Below, piece by piece: positions 1 through 6,186 of a DNA stretch of 64,000 nt; the first letter of the stretch is position 1, and every line of letters begins with the position of its first letter. The stretch is taken from IMG/VR virus record IMGVR_UViG_3300046660_000488, positions 344,640-408,639 of that record; one strand, 5' to 3'. The translations under genes and the position numbers were made by a program. The notes beneath the pieces are model-generated. The model did no database searches, was not told the DNA's origin, and saw only the letters and a program-made list of their open reading frames with translations. Source of the stretch: a virus.

Positions 1-365
1 ACACAGTGGATCACTTCCCACGGGAAGCCGAAGGACCGCTCAAGGTTCTCCAGACGCATGTCTGCGACCTCTGGGGTGTCCACGCAGGCCGAGATAGCCA
101 CGAAGCGGAAGCCTTCCGCATAGAGCTTGGGAAGCACCTCTAGGGCGTCTTCCTCGGGCTCCAGATACGGCATGGTGTCACGGCACGTGGAGAATTCGAT
201 GACCAGTTCCGTGGCGCGGTCGCGGTCACAGTTCAGGAAGGTCTCGATGGTGCAGAGATCGCGCAGTCGGCCGAAGGTCGGCAGACCCTTTGCTTCGCAC
301 CAGTCTTGAAATTTGTCGCCAAACTTCAAGACGGTATCGTCGATGTCCGTCAGGATGAGGTTCAT
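1..365 (-). CDS. HAD-superfamily hydrolase, partial (3' end outside window)
   Basis: The ATG is at 365 and the frame stays open to the left edge, so about 121 codons are visible and the C-terminus is missing. The N-terminus reads MNLILTDIDDTVL, which carries HAD motif I (DxDxT: D7, D9, T11), the nucleophile and acid/base aspartates of phosphatases. A later AISAC stretch could be motif II. The family hydrolyses phosphate esters; the substrate cannot be told. It is the last visible gene of a leftward operon, 32 bases after the gene ending at 398. No good Shine-Dalgarno; TATTTTC precedes the start. HAD membership is fairly sure, the specific role is unknown. Confidence 0.75.
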   Translation of the reverse strand, partial: MNLILTDIDDTVLKFGDKFQDWCEAKGLPTFGRLRDLCTIETFLNCDRDRATELVIEFSTCRDTMPYLEPEEDALEVLPKLYAEGFRFVAISACVDTPEVADMRLENLERSFGFPWEVIHC

Positions 366-397
366 TAGAAAATACCGTCTTGAAAATGGTCGCGGGC

Positions 398-814
398 TTA
401 GGCCAGCGAGAACGTGCCTTCGGCGACGCCAGCGTCGGCGACTTGGGCGACAGTCAGGCGCTTGGCTTCGTTGGTCAGCCAGACGTCCATGGCTTCCGTG
501 ATCTGGGCCTCGTACTTGTTGAGGTAGTAATCCATCACGTCCTCGTCCGGAGTGTTGACGAGGTTGTTCTTGATCACCTTGGTCTGGGTCACGTCGATGA
601 TGACGTTGGCGTTCCGAAGGTGGACGGCGTTGACGCGGTCAACCAGCGACGGCTGCTCGAACGCATCCAGATTGCCGGTGACTTCCTTCCAGCCCTTCTT
701 TTCCGTGCGGACGCCCTTGGCCGGGCGTTGGATCAGGGAAATGATCAGGAAGGGGCGGTTCCGCAGGTAACGATCAACCTTCGGGGCCAGCGACGGGGCG
801 GCTTGTTCTGTCAA
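398..814 (-). CDS. Conserved hypothetical protein next to clamp loader
   Basis: A 138-aa soluble protein with no membrane segment and no motif I recognise. The start is a TTG at 814, preceded by GGAG about eight bases upstream. It lies directly downstream of the clamp-loader ATPase. In T4 the small clamp-loader subunit gp62 is next to gp44, so position alone would allow a gp62 role, but I see no resemblance to T4 gp62 and the protein is shorter (138 against 187 aa). Treated as unknown. Confidence 0.7.
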   Translation of the reverse strand: MTEQAAPSLAPKVDRYLRNRPFLIISLIQRPAKGVRTEKKGWKEVTGNLDAFEQPSLVDRVNAVHLRNANVIIDVTQTKVIKNNLVNTPDEDVMDYYLNKYEAQITEAMDVWLTNEAKRLTVAQVADAGVAEGTFSLA

Positions 815-919
815 AATAGTCTCCAGTATGGCTTCAACTATGAAAGTAGAGTTTGGTGCGATTTCTCGCTGTCCATCATCTTCTTCACAATATCAGCTTC
901 GACTTTCCTACCGCAATAT

Positions 920-1858
920 TTACCGGCGGGCGATCTTGATCAAAGCAGCCACGCAGCCAGCCAAATTGATCTCAGGGTCGGCGCTGATCCCGTGGTTCAC
1001 CAGATACTGGGCGATAACCGACAGGGCGTCGTTTTCCTGATCTTCAGTCGAGCCCCACAGTTGGAGGTTCGTGTAGAAATACCGGTAGATGTCCGGGTAA
1101 TCCTCGATCAAGGCGTTCGCCGTGACGACCTCGCGGCCCTGCTTGAACTTGCCCTGCTTGAACAGGTCGATCATGTCCAGCAGGTATTCCTTGGCGTCAA
1201 CGAGGGTTTCCTTCGCGGGCGCCGGGCCGAGCACGCCGCCGACCGTTTCCTTGTCCATCAGGCCGATGCAGCGCCGAAGGTCGGGGTAGGTCAGGTCGCA
1301 GTACTTGATCAGGTTGTCGATGTCGAAACCGATGTTCTCCAGCGTCAGGATTTCGCCTGCGCGGGCCATGAACTCGTTGCGGTCCATGGCCGAGAACGAA
1401 TAATGCTGAATTCGGCTCGTGATCGCTTCGATGATCTTGTTTGGATAGTTGCAGGTCAGGATGAACCGGCAAGTCCGTTCCTTCTGCTCCATTTCAGTGC
1501 GAAGGAATTTCTGGGACAGGACCGACAGGGCGTCGGCCTCGTCGAGGATCACGTACTTGATCCCGGTGGCGTTGAAGGCCCACGTGTTGCAGAAATTGAC
1601 GATGCGATCCTGCACCTCGTCGATCTTCCGTTCGCGGCTCGCCGGGATGAACAGGATGTCGCCCTTGGGGATACCAAGCTCGTTCATCAGAACGAAGGCC
1701 AGCGACGTCTTGCCAGTGCCCGGCGTGCCGGAGAACAGCAGGTGGGGCAGAGAGCCCTTCTTCACCATTTCTTCGAACTTCGAACGCTGGCGGAAATCCT
1801 GCCAGACGTACTCCGCGATGGTCTTCGGACGGTATTTTTCCGTGAGAAGGCTTGCCAT
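920..1858 (-). CDS. 44: Clamp-loader AAA+ ATPase, gp44-like
   Basis: A 312-aa protein, close to T4 gp44 (319 aa). It opens with EKYRPKTIAEYV, typical of RFC/gp44 N-termini. Walker A GTPGTGKT is at residues 44-51, the Walker B/DEAD box (VILDEAD) at 103-109, and a TSRIQ stretch resembles the SRC arginine-finger motif. In T4 the gp44/gp62 complex uses ATP to open and load the gp45 clamp at primer-template junctions. Clamp and polymerase are encoded about 20 kb away at 22.4-26.6 kb rather than adjacent as in T4. No clear gp62 partner was found in this window. Confidence 0.93.
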   Translation of the reverse strand: MASLLTEKYRPKTIAEYVWQDFRQRSKFEEMVKKGSLPHLLFSGTPGTGKTSLAFVLMNELGIPKGDILFIPASRERKIDEVQDRIVNFCNTWAFNATGIKYVILDEADALSVLSQKFLRTEMEQKERTCRFILTCNYPNKIIEAITSRIQHYSFSAMDRNEFMARAGEILTLENIGFDIDNLIKYCDLTYPDLRRCIGLMDKETVGGVLGPAPAKETLVDAKEYLLDMIDLFKQGKFKQGREVVTANALIEDYPDIYRYFYTNLQLWGSTEDQENDALSVIAQYLVNHGISADPEINLAGCVAALIKIARR

Positions 1859-1876
1859 GAAATGACCTACTGCAAT

Positions 1877-1922
1877 CTGGTAAACAAAATGGGTAAACGA
1901 AAATACGAGACTGGTTTACCAG
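1877..1922. repeat. GTTTACC/GGTAAAC boxes upstream of clamp-loader gene
   Basis: Two GGTAAAC copies (1879-1885, 1892-1898) and an inverted GTTTACC (1914-1920) lie within 45 bases just upstream of the clamp-loader start. CTGGTAAAC (1877-1885) and GTTTACCAG (1914-1922) form a perfect 9-base inverted repeat. Read on the gene strand, GTTTAC resembles the -35 element of T4 early promoters. Single copies of the box occur at other intergenic sites (about 2331, 36208, 48308). A promoter or operator role is inferred. Confidence 0.4.
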
Positions 1923-2305
1923 TTTGTTCCACGAACCGCAAATTCCAATCCGGGGTTCGATTGGGCGCCCGACTCTTTCCTCGGGTCTTCGTCGGTCACC
2001 AGCATGACCGCCTTGGGCCAATCGACGCGCCACAGGTCCACGGACACGCCGTCGATCTCGATGACGGTCTTGTTGGTCCAGCGGCCGTGTTCGGTCATGA
2101 TCCACTGGCCGACCTTGACTTCGGTGACGTCGGGACCGACCATATAGACGCGGCCCCAGCGGGCACGGATGCCCCGGTTGGTCATGTCGTCGTCGGGGAT
2201 GATCAGACCGGCCTTGGTGAACTTGTGGCCATGGTCCAGATCGGTGATCCAGACGTGGTCCTTGCGCGGGGTGAACGTCTTGGCCTTGATAGTGGTAATC
2301 GCCAT
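1916..2305 (-). CDS. 31: GroES-like co-chaperonin (gp31-type)
   Basis: A 129-aa protein whose pattern follows GroES: a lead strand with KDHVWITDL, a mobile-loop-like stretch ending in AGLIIPDDD, then GRVYMVGPDVTEVKVGQW, matching the GKVVAVGPG...VKVGDRV core of GroES. T4 gp31 (111 aa) and related phage co-chaperonins replace host GroES so that GroEL can fold the phage capsid protein. Sequence identity to any one homologue looks low, so the call rests on order and spacing of these motifs. It precedes the clamp loader by 57 bases in the same direction. Confidence 0.72.
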   Translation of the reverse strand: MAITTIKAKTFTPRKDHVWITDLDHGHKFTKAGLIIPDDDMTNRGIRARWGRVYMVGPDVTEVKVGQWIMTEHGRWTNKTVIEIDGVSVDLWRVDWPKAVMLVTDEDPRKESGAQSNPGLEFAVRGTNW

Positions 2306-2366
2306 GTCGGAAATGCCTTAAGAAAATATCGTAAACGCATGATACCGGATGGCGAAAATCGGCGTC

Positions 2367-2402
2367 AAAATCAAAAGGGCGGAACCGAAGCCCCGCCCTT
2401 TC
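2367..2402 (-). terminator. Rho-independent terminator
   Basis: AAAGGGCGG (2374-2382) pairs with CCGCCCTTT (2393-2401) around a short loop. On the minus strand it is followed by a T-rich run (TTTTGATTTT). It lies just after the stop of the two-TM protein gene at 2403. Confidence 0.8.
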
Positions 2403-2909
2403 TTAGACTGAAGTCTCCGGCGGAACCGGAGAGTTCGGAACCGACACCGACACGGTGGTCGCATCGGGTGGGATGGACGCCGTGACTGTGGTCGAGGCGC
2501 CTGCCGAATCCACAGAGAAACTGTGGTGGTTGTCGTCGTCATCGTCGAACTCAAGGTTCGCGCCGATGCCGTTGGGGGCGGTGACGGCCAATTGCTTGAC
2601 CTTGCCGAACGCCAGAGCAACGATCACCAGACCGATAAGGCCCAGCGAGATCATCAGGCCAGAGCCGAGCGAATGGATACGGTCAGCCGCGACCGCCTCC
2701 GGCCACTTTCCGTAGCCAATGATCATCGTGTACCACGCGGCGAACGCAGTCACGACCATCCCGGCTCCGAGCATGAGGGCGAAAGTAATGGTTGGGAGCA
2801 GTTTCAATTGATTGAACAGCTTACGGAGTTTTGGTGCCTCCGCCGTTCCCATCCTTTGCAGATTTTGCTGAAGGTTGGGCGGCAGTTTGGGCAGATTTGG
2901 TAGCTTCAT
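2403..2909 (-). CDS. Two-TM membrane protein, holin candidate
   Basis: A 168-aa protein with two hydrophobic segments (about residues 38-60 and 82-104) and a hydrophilic acidic tail with an Asp run (DDDDD). The start at 2909 is supported by AGAGGAA seven bases upstream, although the gene then overlaps the preceding lipoprotein gene by 89 bases in another frame. Following an inner-membrane Rz-like protein and an Rz1-like lipoprotein in one operon, it could be the holin or antiholin of a lysis cassette. That role is inferred from context and topology only; it is large for a holin. Confidence 0.65.
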   Translation of the reverse strand: MKLPNLPKLPPNLQQNLQRMGTAEAPKLRKLFNQLKLLPTITFALMLGAGMVVTAFAAWYTMIIGYGKWPEAVAADRIHSLGSGLMISLGLIGLVIVALAFGKVKQLAVTAPNGIGANLEFDDDDDNHHSFSVDSAGASTTVTASIPPDATTVSVSVPNSPVPPETSV

Positions 2910-3210
2910 CTTGGTTCCTCTTTTCGATGTCTTTTGCCTGTCTTTCTGTTTCGCTCTTGATTTTCATGCGAGTTTCGTGCTCGCAAATCCAAGCAGTGTA
3001 TCCGGCAAGCATCCAGTCAGAGACTTCCAAGTCGGTTCCGGTACGAACGTAGTCCGCCTTGGCGGGCCAAGGGCACTTGTTTTCGTCGAAGAACTCAGCA
3101 GCGGGTTTGACCGCGACGTAGGTTACCTTCGTCACGATTTGAGGCTTGGGGTTACCACCGCATCCAGCAAGCAGCAGGGCGGCGAAAGTCATGGCGAGTA
3201 GCTTCTTCAC
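2821..3210 (-). CDS. Outer-membrane lipoprotein, o-spanin (Rz1-like) candidate
   Basis: A 129-aa protein that begins MKKLLAMTFAALLLAGCGG: a lipoprotein signal peptide with lipobox LAGC, so the mature N-terminal Cys would be lipid-modified and the protein anchored in the outer membrane. Start is GTG at 3210, overlapping the stop of the upstream gene as GTGA. The C-terminal part is charged, then Ala/Gln/Ser-rich. Directly downstream of a membrane-anchored coiled-coil protein, it fits the o-spanin half of a two-component spanin that fuses inner and outer membranes at lysis. It is longer than most Rz1 proteins. Confidence 0.7.
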   Translation of the reverse strand: MKKLLAMTFAALLLAGCGGNPKPQIVTKVTYVAVKPAAEFFDENKCPWPAKADYVRTGTDLEVSDWMLAGYTAWICEHETRMKIKSETERQAKDIEKRNQDEATKSAQTAAQPSAKSAKDGNGGGTKTP

Positions 3211-3626
3211 TTCTGTGCCTTCCTGTCTGCTTCCAATTGCTCGATACGATCCACCGTCTCGATGACCACCGGACCGGCTTTGCCGTTCTGAAGCTCACCG
3301 GTGGCGACCCGGTCATGGATCACGGTGGATGTGTTCTTGATCTTGCCGACCGCTACCGACAGGCTGTCACGAAGTTCCTGAGCGGCCTGCTCGGATTTCT
3401 TTGCTTGCTCGTCGGAGAATTTGCGGTCTTTTTCAGCTTGTACAACTGCGGCCTTCAAGTCGCGTACGACATATTCCTCTCGAACGTCGTCTCGAACACC
3501 ATCCAAGAACTTGTGGGTGTAGTGCTGCGCGGCAAAGAACAGCCCAATCGCCAGCGCGATCCCACCAAATAGCTTGGCGAGAAACTTGCCGAGTGGCGAA
3601 TTCAGGAAAACCCAAGCCGCGCCCAC
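3207..3626 (-). CDS. Inner-membrane coiled-coil protein, i-spanin (Rz-like) candidate
   Basis: A 139-aa protein with one N-terminal membrane segment (about residues 13-33, FLAKLFGGIALAIGLFFAA) followed by a long charged helical region likely to form a periplasmic coiled coil: the layout of Rz-type inner-membrane spanins. GTG start at 3626 with AAGGAAG seven bases upstream. Translationally coupled to the lipoprotein gene by a GTGA overlap. The pairing of an N-in, C-out coiled-coil protein with an overlapping lipoprotein gene is the standard mark of spanins, so the call is fairly good despite no recognisable sequence similarity. Confidence 0.68.
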   Translation of the reverse strand: MGAAWVFLNSPLGKFLAKLFGGIALAIGLFFAAQHYTHKFLDGVRDDVREEYVVRDLKAAVVQAEKDRKFSDEQAKKSEQAAQELRDSLSVAVGKIKNTSTVIHDRVATGELQNGKAGPVVIETVDRIEQLEADRKAQK

Positions 3627-3628
3627 GG

Positions 3629-3985
3629 TTAGTCTTCCTTGTCTTCGATCTTGCGGGCCTTGCGCGGCGCTTCACGGACGGCTTGCGTCGGCGCCTTGGG
3701 CGTCGAGGCGGCCTTCATCGCAGCGGCCACAGCTTCTTCCGGCGTCGCGAAGGTCGTCGGAGCATCGACCGCGATGTTGCGGAGCGAAACTTGGCGGACA
3801 GCCTTGGGGTTCTGCGCGTAGTATTGCTGGGTCACGACTTCGCGGCGCTGCAAGATTTGGCCACGAGCGCCGATACGGTCGCCACGGGCGTTCATGCTTG
3901 CGTTGCCGAGCGCGATCACATTCTCGTTCTCGGCCATCAGGCGGGTCATATCGACCTCTTCGCCCTTCATCGAACGAACTTTCAT
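3629..3985 (-). CDS. Conserved hypothetical phage protein
   Basis: A 118-aa protein starting MKVRSMKGEEVDM. The ATG at 3985 is preferred over one at 4048 because AGGAG sits eight bases before it. The N-terminal half (ending QYYAQNPKAV) is well ordered; the C-terminal part is Ala/Pro/Lys-rich with alternating charges. I have a weak recollection of similar proteins in T4-like phages, with no known function. A TAAATA hexamer at 4015-4020 lies 29 bases upstream, pointing to late expression. A virion-associated role is a guess. Confidence 0.75.
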   Translation of the reverse strand: MKVRSMKGEEVDMTRLMAENENVIALGNASMNARGDRIGARGQILQRREVVTQQYYAQNPKAVRQVSLRNIAVDAPTTFATPEEAVAAAMKAASTPKAPTQAVREAPRKARKIEDKED

Positions 3986-4014
3986 AGTAGTCACTCCTGT
4001 TAAGTGTGCGCTGG

Positions 4015-4020
4015 TATTTA
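4015..4020 (-). promoter_or_regulatory. TAAATA late-promoter-like element
   Basis: TAAATA on the minus strand, 29 bases before the start at 3985. It matches the core of the T4 late consensus TATAAATA. Confidence 0.55.
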
Positions 4021-4065
4021 GCCATGCGGGTGGCTTAACTACCGACACATCACAAAACGGTGTGA

Positions 4066-4593
4066 CTACTTAAGGAAGTCGTGGACGTCCAAGTTGAATG
4101 TGATGGGATTTACTTTGTGGACGCCGATCAGGAACAGGCAGAAACTGGTCACCGAAGACCCCCGGCCCACGCCCCAGACGATCTTGTTCTTCCTGAAATG
4201 GTCGATCAGGTAGATCATCAACTGGAGCAGCGGAATCAACTGCCGTTCCTCGAACAGGTCCATTTCCATGTTGACCCGCTCGACCTCGACGACGGTCTTG
4301 CATTTGTCCAGCAGATAGTGGCGGACGTCTATGGCCTTGAACTCGTCAGGGACGAACCATGTGGCCGCGCGCTGGGCGTGTTCTTCCTCGGGGGAATGGT
4401 CGATGGGCGGCGGCATGGTCAGGGCGGCGTGCCGCTTGTCGAAATGCCGACACCATTCGTTATAGGCGGCGATCTCGTCGCTGGGTTCGACGAAGATGCG
4501 AGAAATGTCCGCACCAGTCATCAGCAACTCGCCAACGGACGCGGGGTCGATGATCGTTCGACCCCATTCGTCCACACGCCTATTCACGCTCAT
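4066..4593 (-). CDS. Stand-alone DnaE (Pol III alpha) palm-like fragment protein
   Basis: A 175-aa protein. Its C-terminal part, residues 139-157 (VWGVGRGSSVTSFCLFLIG) followed by NPITFNLDVHDFL, closely follows the start of the catalytic palm of bacterial family C polymerases, GPGRGSxxGSLVAYxLGI...DPLxYxLxFERFL. The GRGS(S) motif contacts the incoming nucleotide in DnaE. The protein stops before the PDxDxDF catalytic aspartates, so it cannot be an active polymerase. The upstream two thirds is helical and could correspond to the region between PHP and palm. Its role is unknown: possibly a remnant, a regulator or a host-replisome decoy. Confidence 0.65.
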   Translation of the reverse strand: MSVNRRVDEWGRTIIDPASVGELLMTGADISRIFVEPSDEIAAYNEWCRHFDKRHAALTMPPPIDHSPEEEHAQRAATWFVPDEFKAIDVRHYLLDKCKTVVEVERVNMEMDLFEERQLIPLLQLMIYLIDHFRKNKIVWGVGRGSSVTSFCLFLIGVHKVNPITFNLDVHDFLK

Positions 4594-4612
4594 CGTCGTC
4601 TCTCAGGAAACC

Positions 4613-5305
4613 TCAGTCCTGAGTCTTACCACCATCGATAACCGTAGGCCTAAAATTATGTCGCACGATGGCGCCATTTGATGCCGTGGGCCGTTTCTGG
4701 TCAAGGAAATCGAACGTGAAGGCGTAGGCCGGGCGAACCGACAGATCGGCGTCATCCGGTGGAACTGTGTCCAGCGTCGAGCCGTCGTCGCGATCCCACC
4801 ACGGCTCGTCGAAGTAGCGGCGGGTGTCGAACCATTCATCAGCGTCAGGCAGGACAGCCGACGAATCGCCGACGAAATCGAACGAGACGCCCAGTTGGTT
4901 TCCGGTTTCGATCCGCATGGCGCCGAAGGCCATGGAAAGACCCGAGAGGGCTTGCAGCTTGGCTTGCAGCAGCGGGGCCATGTGTTGGTCAGTCGGCTCG
5001 AACGGCGTCAGCATCAGGACGTTGCTGATCATCGGTTTGGTCCCGGCGTCGTCGAAGATCATCTTGATGGCCGTGGCGTTGCTCTGGGCGAACACGATGG
5101 CCCCGTCGAGGATGTTGTCCAGCCAGAAGCGGATTTTCTCGAAGGCGCGGTCAATCTCGTGCTCGGACGCTTCGTCCAGCGGGATGAATTCGGCGCGGAC
5201 CCGCATCTTGGTGGGGACCAGCAAATCTTCGATCATCCGCACGAACCCGACTTCAAAATGGAAATAGTTGAAGCAATTCACTTCGAGGTCATCTTCGTCA
5301 ATCAT
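4613..5305 (-). CDS. Hypothetical acidic protein
   Basis: A 230-aa soluble acidic protein with no motif I recognise. The start ATG at 5305 is preceded by an AAGGCGAG purine tract. It ends 19 bases before the DnaE-like fragment gene and starts three bases after the stop of the gene at 5309, so it is part of the same leftward operon. Function unknown. Confidence 0.75.
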   Translation of the reverse strand: MIDEDDLEVNCFNYFHFEVGFVRMIEDLLVPTKMRVRAEFIPLDEASEHEIDRAFEKIRFWLDNILDGAIVFAQSNATAIKMIFDDAGTKPMISNVLMLTPFEPTDQHMAPLLQAKLQALSGLSMAFGAMRIETGNQLGVSFDFVGDSSAVLPDADEWFDTRRYFDEPWWDRDDGSTLDTVPPDDADLSVRPAYAFTFDFLDQKRPTASNGAIVRHNFRPTVIDGGKTQD

Positions 5306-5308
5306 GGG

Positions 5309-5758
5309 TTACTCGCCTTCTCGGGTGTCGTCGGGGGTATCTTCAGGGGGCTTGGGGCGCGCATCGCTTCGTTCGAACCGGCGATGCGGCGCCGCAGGCT
5401 CCGGGTTGAGGGGATTTGTCGTGCGCTGAGCGGCAAGACGTTCGCGGCCGACTTTGCGGCGCTGCGACATTTTGCTCTCTTCTTCGGAGACCACGTTGTC
5501 GCGGTGGTTCTTGCCAGCGAGGTCGGGTTCGGTCTCGATCACATCGGGGAAGATTTTCTTCTGCTCTTCGAACAGGTCACGGAGCATGCGTTCGCGCCGC
5601 TCGGCGTTGATCACGGCGAGCATGTTCCACAGTTGAGTGACCATGTCGGTGCTATGCCACCGGCTGGCCAGATTCATCTTACGGCTTAGCTCTTCCGATT
5701 TGCGGTTGAGTTCATCTTCACTCATCCCAGAAACATCGAAGCCCGGCAAATCGAACAT
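5309..5758 (-). CDS. Hypothetical protein with helical N-terminus and disordered tail
   Basis: A 149-aa protein. Residues 1-70 are predicted helical with heptad-like charge (SEDELNRKSEELSRKMNLA). The last 50 residues are rich in Pro, Arg and Asp and likely disordered. First gene of the leftward run that continues to the spanin genes, with a TAAATA element 57 bases upstream. No function recognised. Confidence 0.72.
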   Translation of the reverse strand: MFDLPGFDVSGMSEDELNRKSEELSRKMNLASRWHSTDMVTQLWNMLAVINAERRERMLRDLFEEQKKIFPDVIETEPDLAGKNHRDNVVSEEESKMSQRRKVGRERLAAQRTTNPLNPEPAAPHRRFERSDARPKPPEDTPDDTREGE

Positions 5759-5814
5759 ATCTCTGTATACCAGTTTTCAGGCCGTTTCCCTAAATGAAAA
5801 CAGCCATATGCTGG

Positions 5815-5820
5815 TATTTA
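5815..5820 (-). promoter_or_regulatory. TAAATA late-promoter-like element
   Basis: TAAATA on the minus strand in the 69-base gap upstream of the gene starting at 5758. Confidence 0.5.
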
Positions 5821-5827
5821 TGATCGG

Positions 5828-6067
5828 TTATTTCTTTGGGGGCGCTTTAGGAAGCCTATTTACGAACGCAGGATTTGTGACCCTATAGTTCGTACCACAG
5901 TTGGAGCAATAGAAATCCACGTAACGAAAGATGACATTCTTGAACCCAAGTTCCGACACGCTTCCGCAATCGCAACTAAAGCACAATGGTCCATCTACCG
6001 TCAGACGTCGATCTTGGTTTGCTTCTACCTTTGGTTCTTTACCGCCCGGAAAACGAATGATCTCCAT
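5828..6067 (-). CDS. Small zinc-ribbon protein
   Basis: A 79-aa protein with two Cys pairs, CFSCDC near residue 28 and CSNC near residue 54, arranged like a zinc ribbon. Such small ribbons often bind nucleic acid or partner proteins; the target here is unknown. Start ATG at 6067, with an AAGGGT tract almost touching it; a TAAATA element lies 43 bases upstream. Confidence 0.7.
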   Translation of the reverse strand: MEIIRFPGGKEPKVEANQDRRLTVDGPLCFSCDCGSVSELGFKNVIFRYVDFYCSNCGTNYRVTNPAFVNRLPKAPPKK

Positions 6068-6110
6068 ACCCTTACGCCCGTGGACCCACCCACTAAACTT
6101 GTTACCAAAA

Positions 6111-6116
6111 TATTTA
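6111..6116 (-). promoter_or_regulatory. TAAATA late-promoter-like element
   Basis: TAAATA on the minus strand between the zinc-ribbon gene (start 6067) and the tail-protein gene (end 6187). Confidence 0.5.
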
Positions 6117-6186
6117 TGGGGTCCTATGCCACAAATAAGACGCCTTTTGCTTTGGACGGTGGGTGACTAACGATGCACGCTAGGGG

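Noticed and set aside
398-814. gp62 clamp-loader small subunit
   Set aside because: Neighbourhood fits but length and sequence do not resemble T4 gp62.
380-2485. Long plus-strand open frame across the clamp-loader and GroES-like genes
   Set aside because: Shadow of two well-supported minus-strand genes; no recognisable domain and it runs through the intergenic regulatory repeats.
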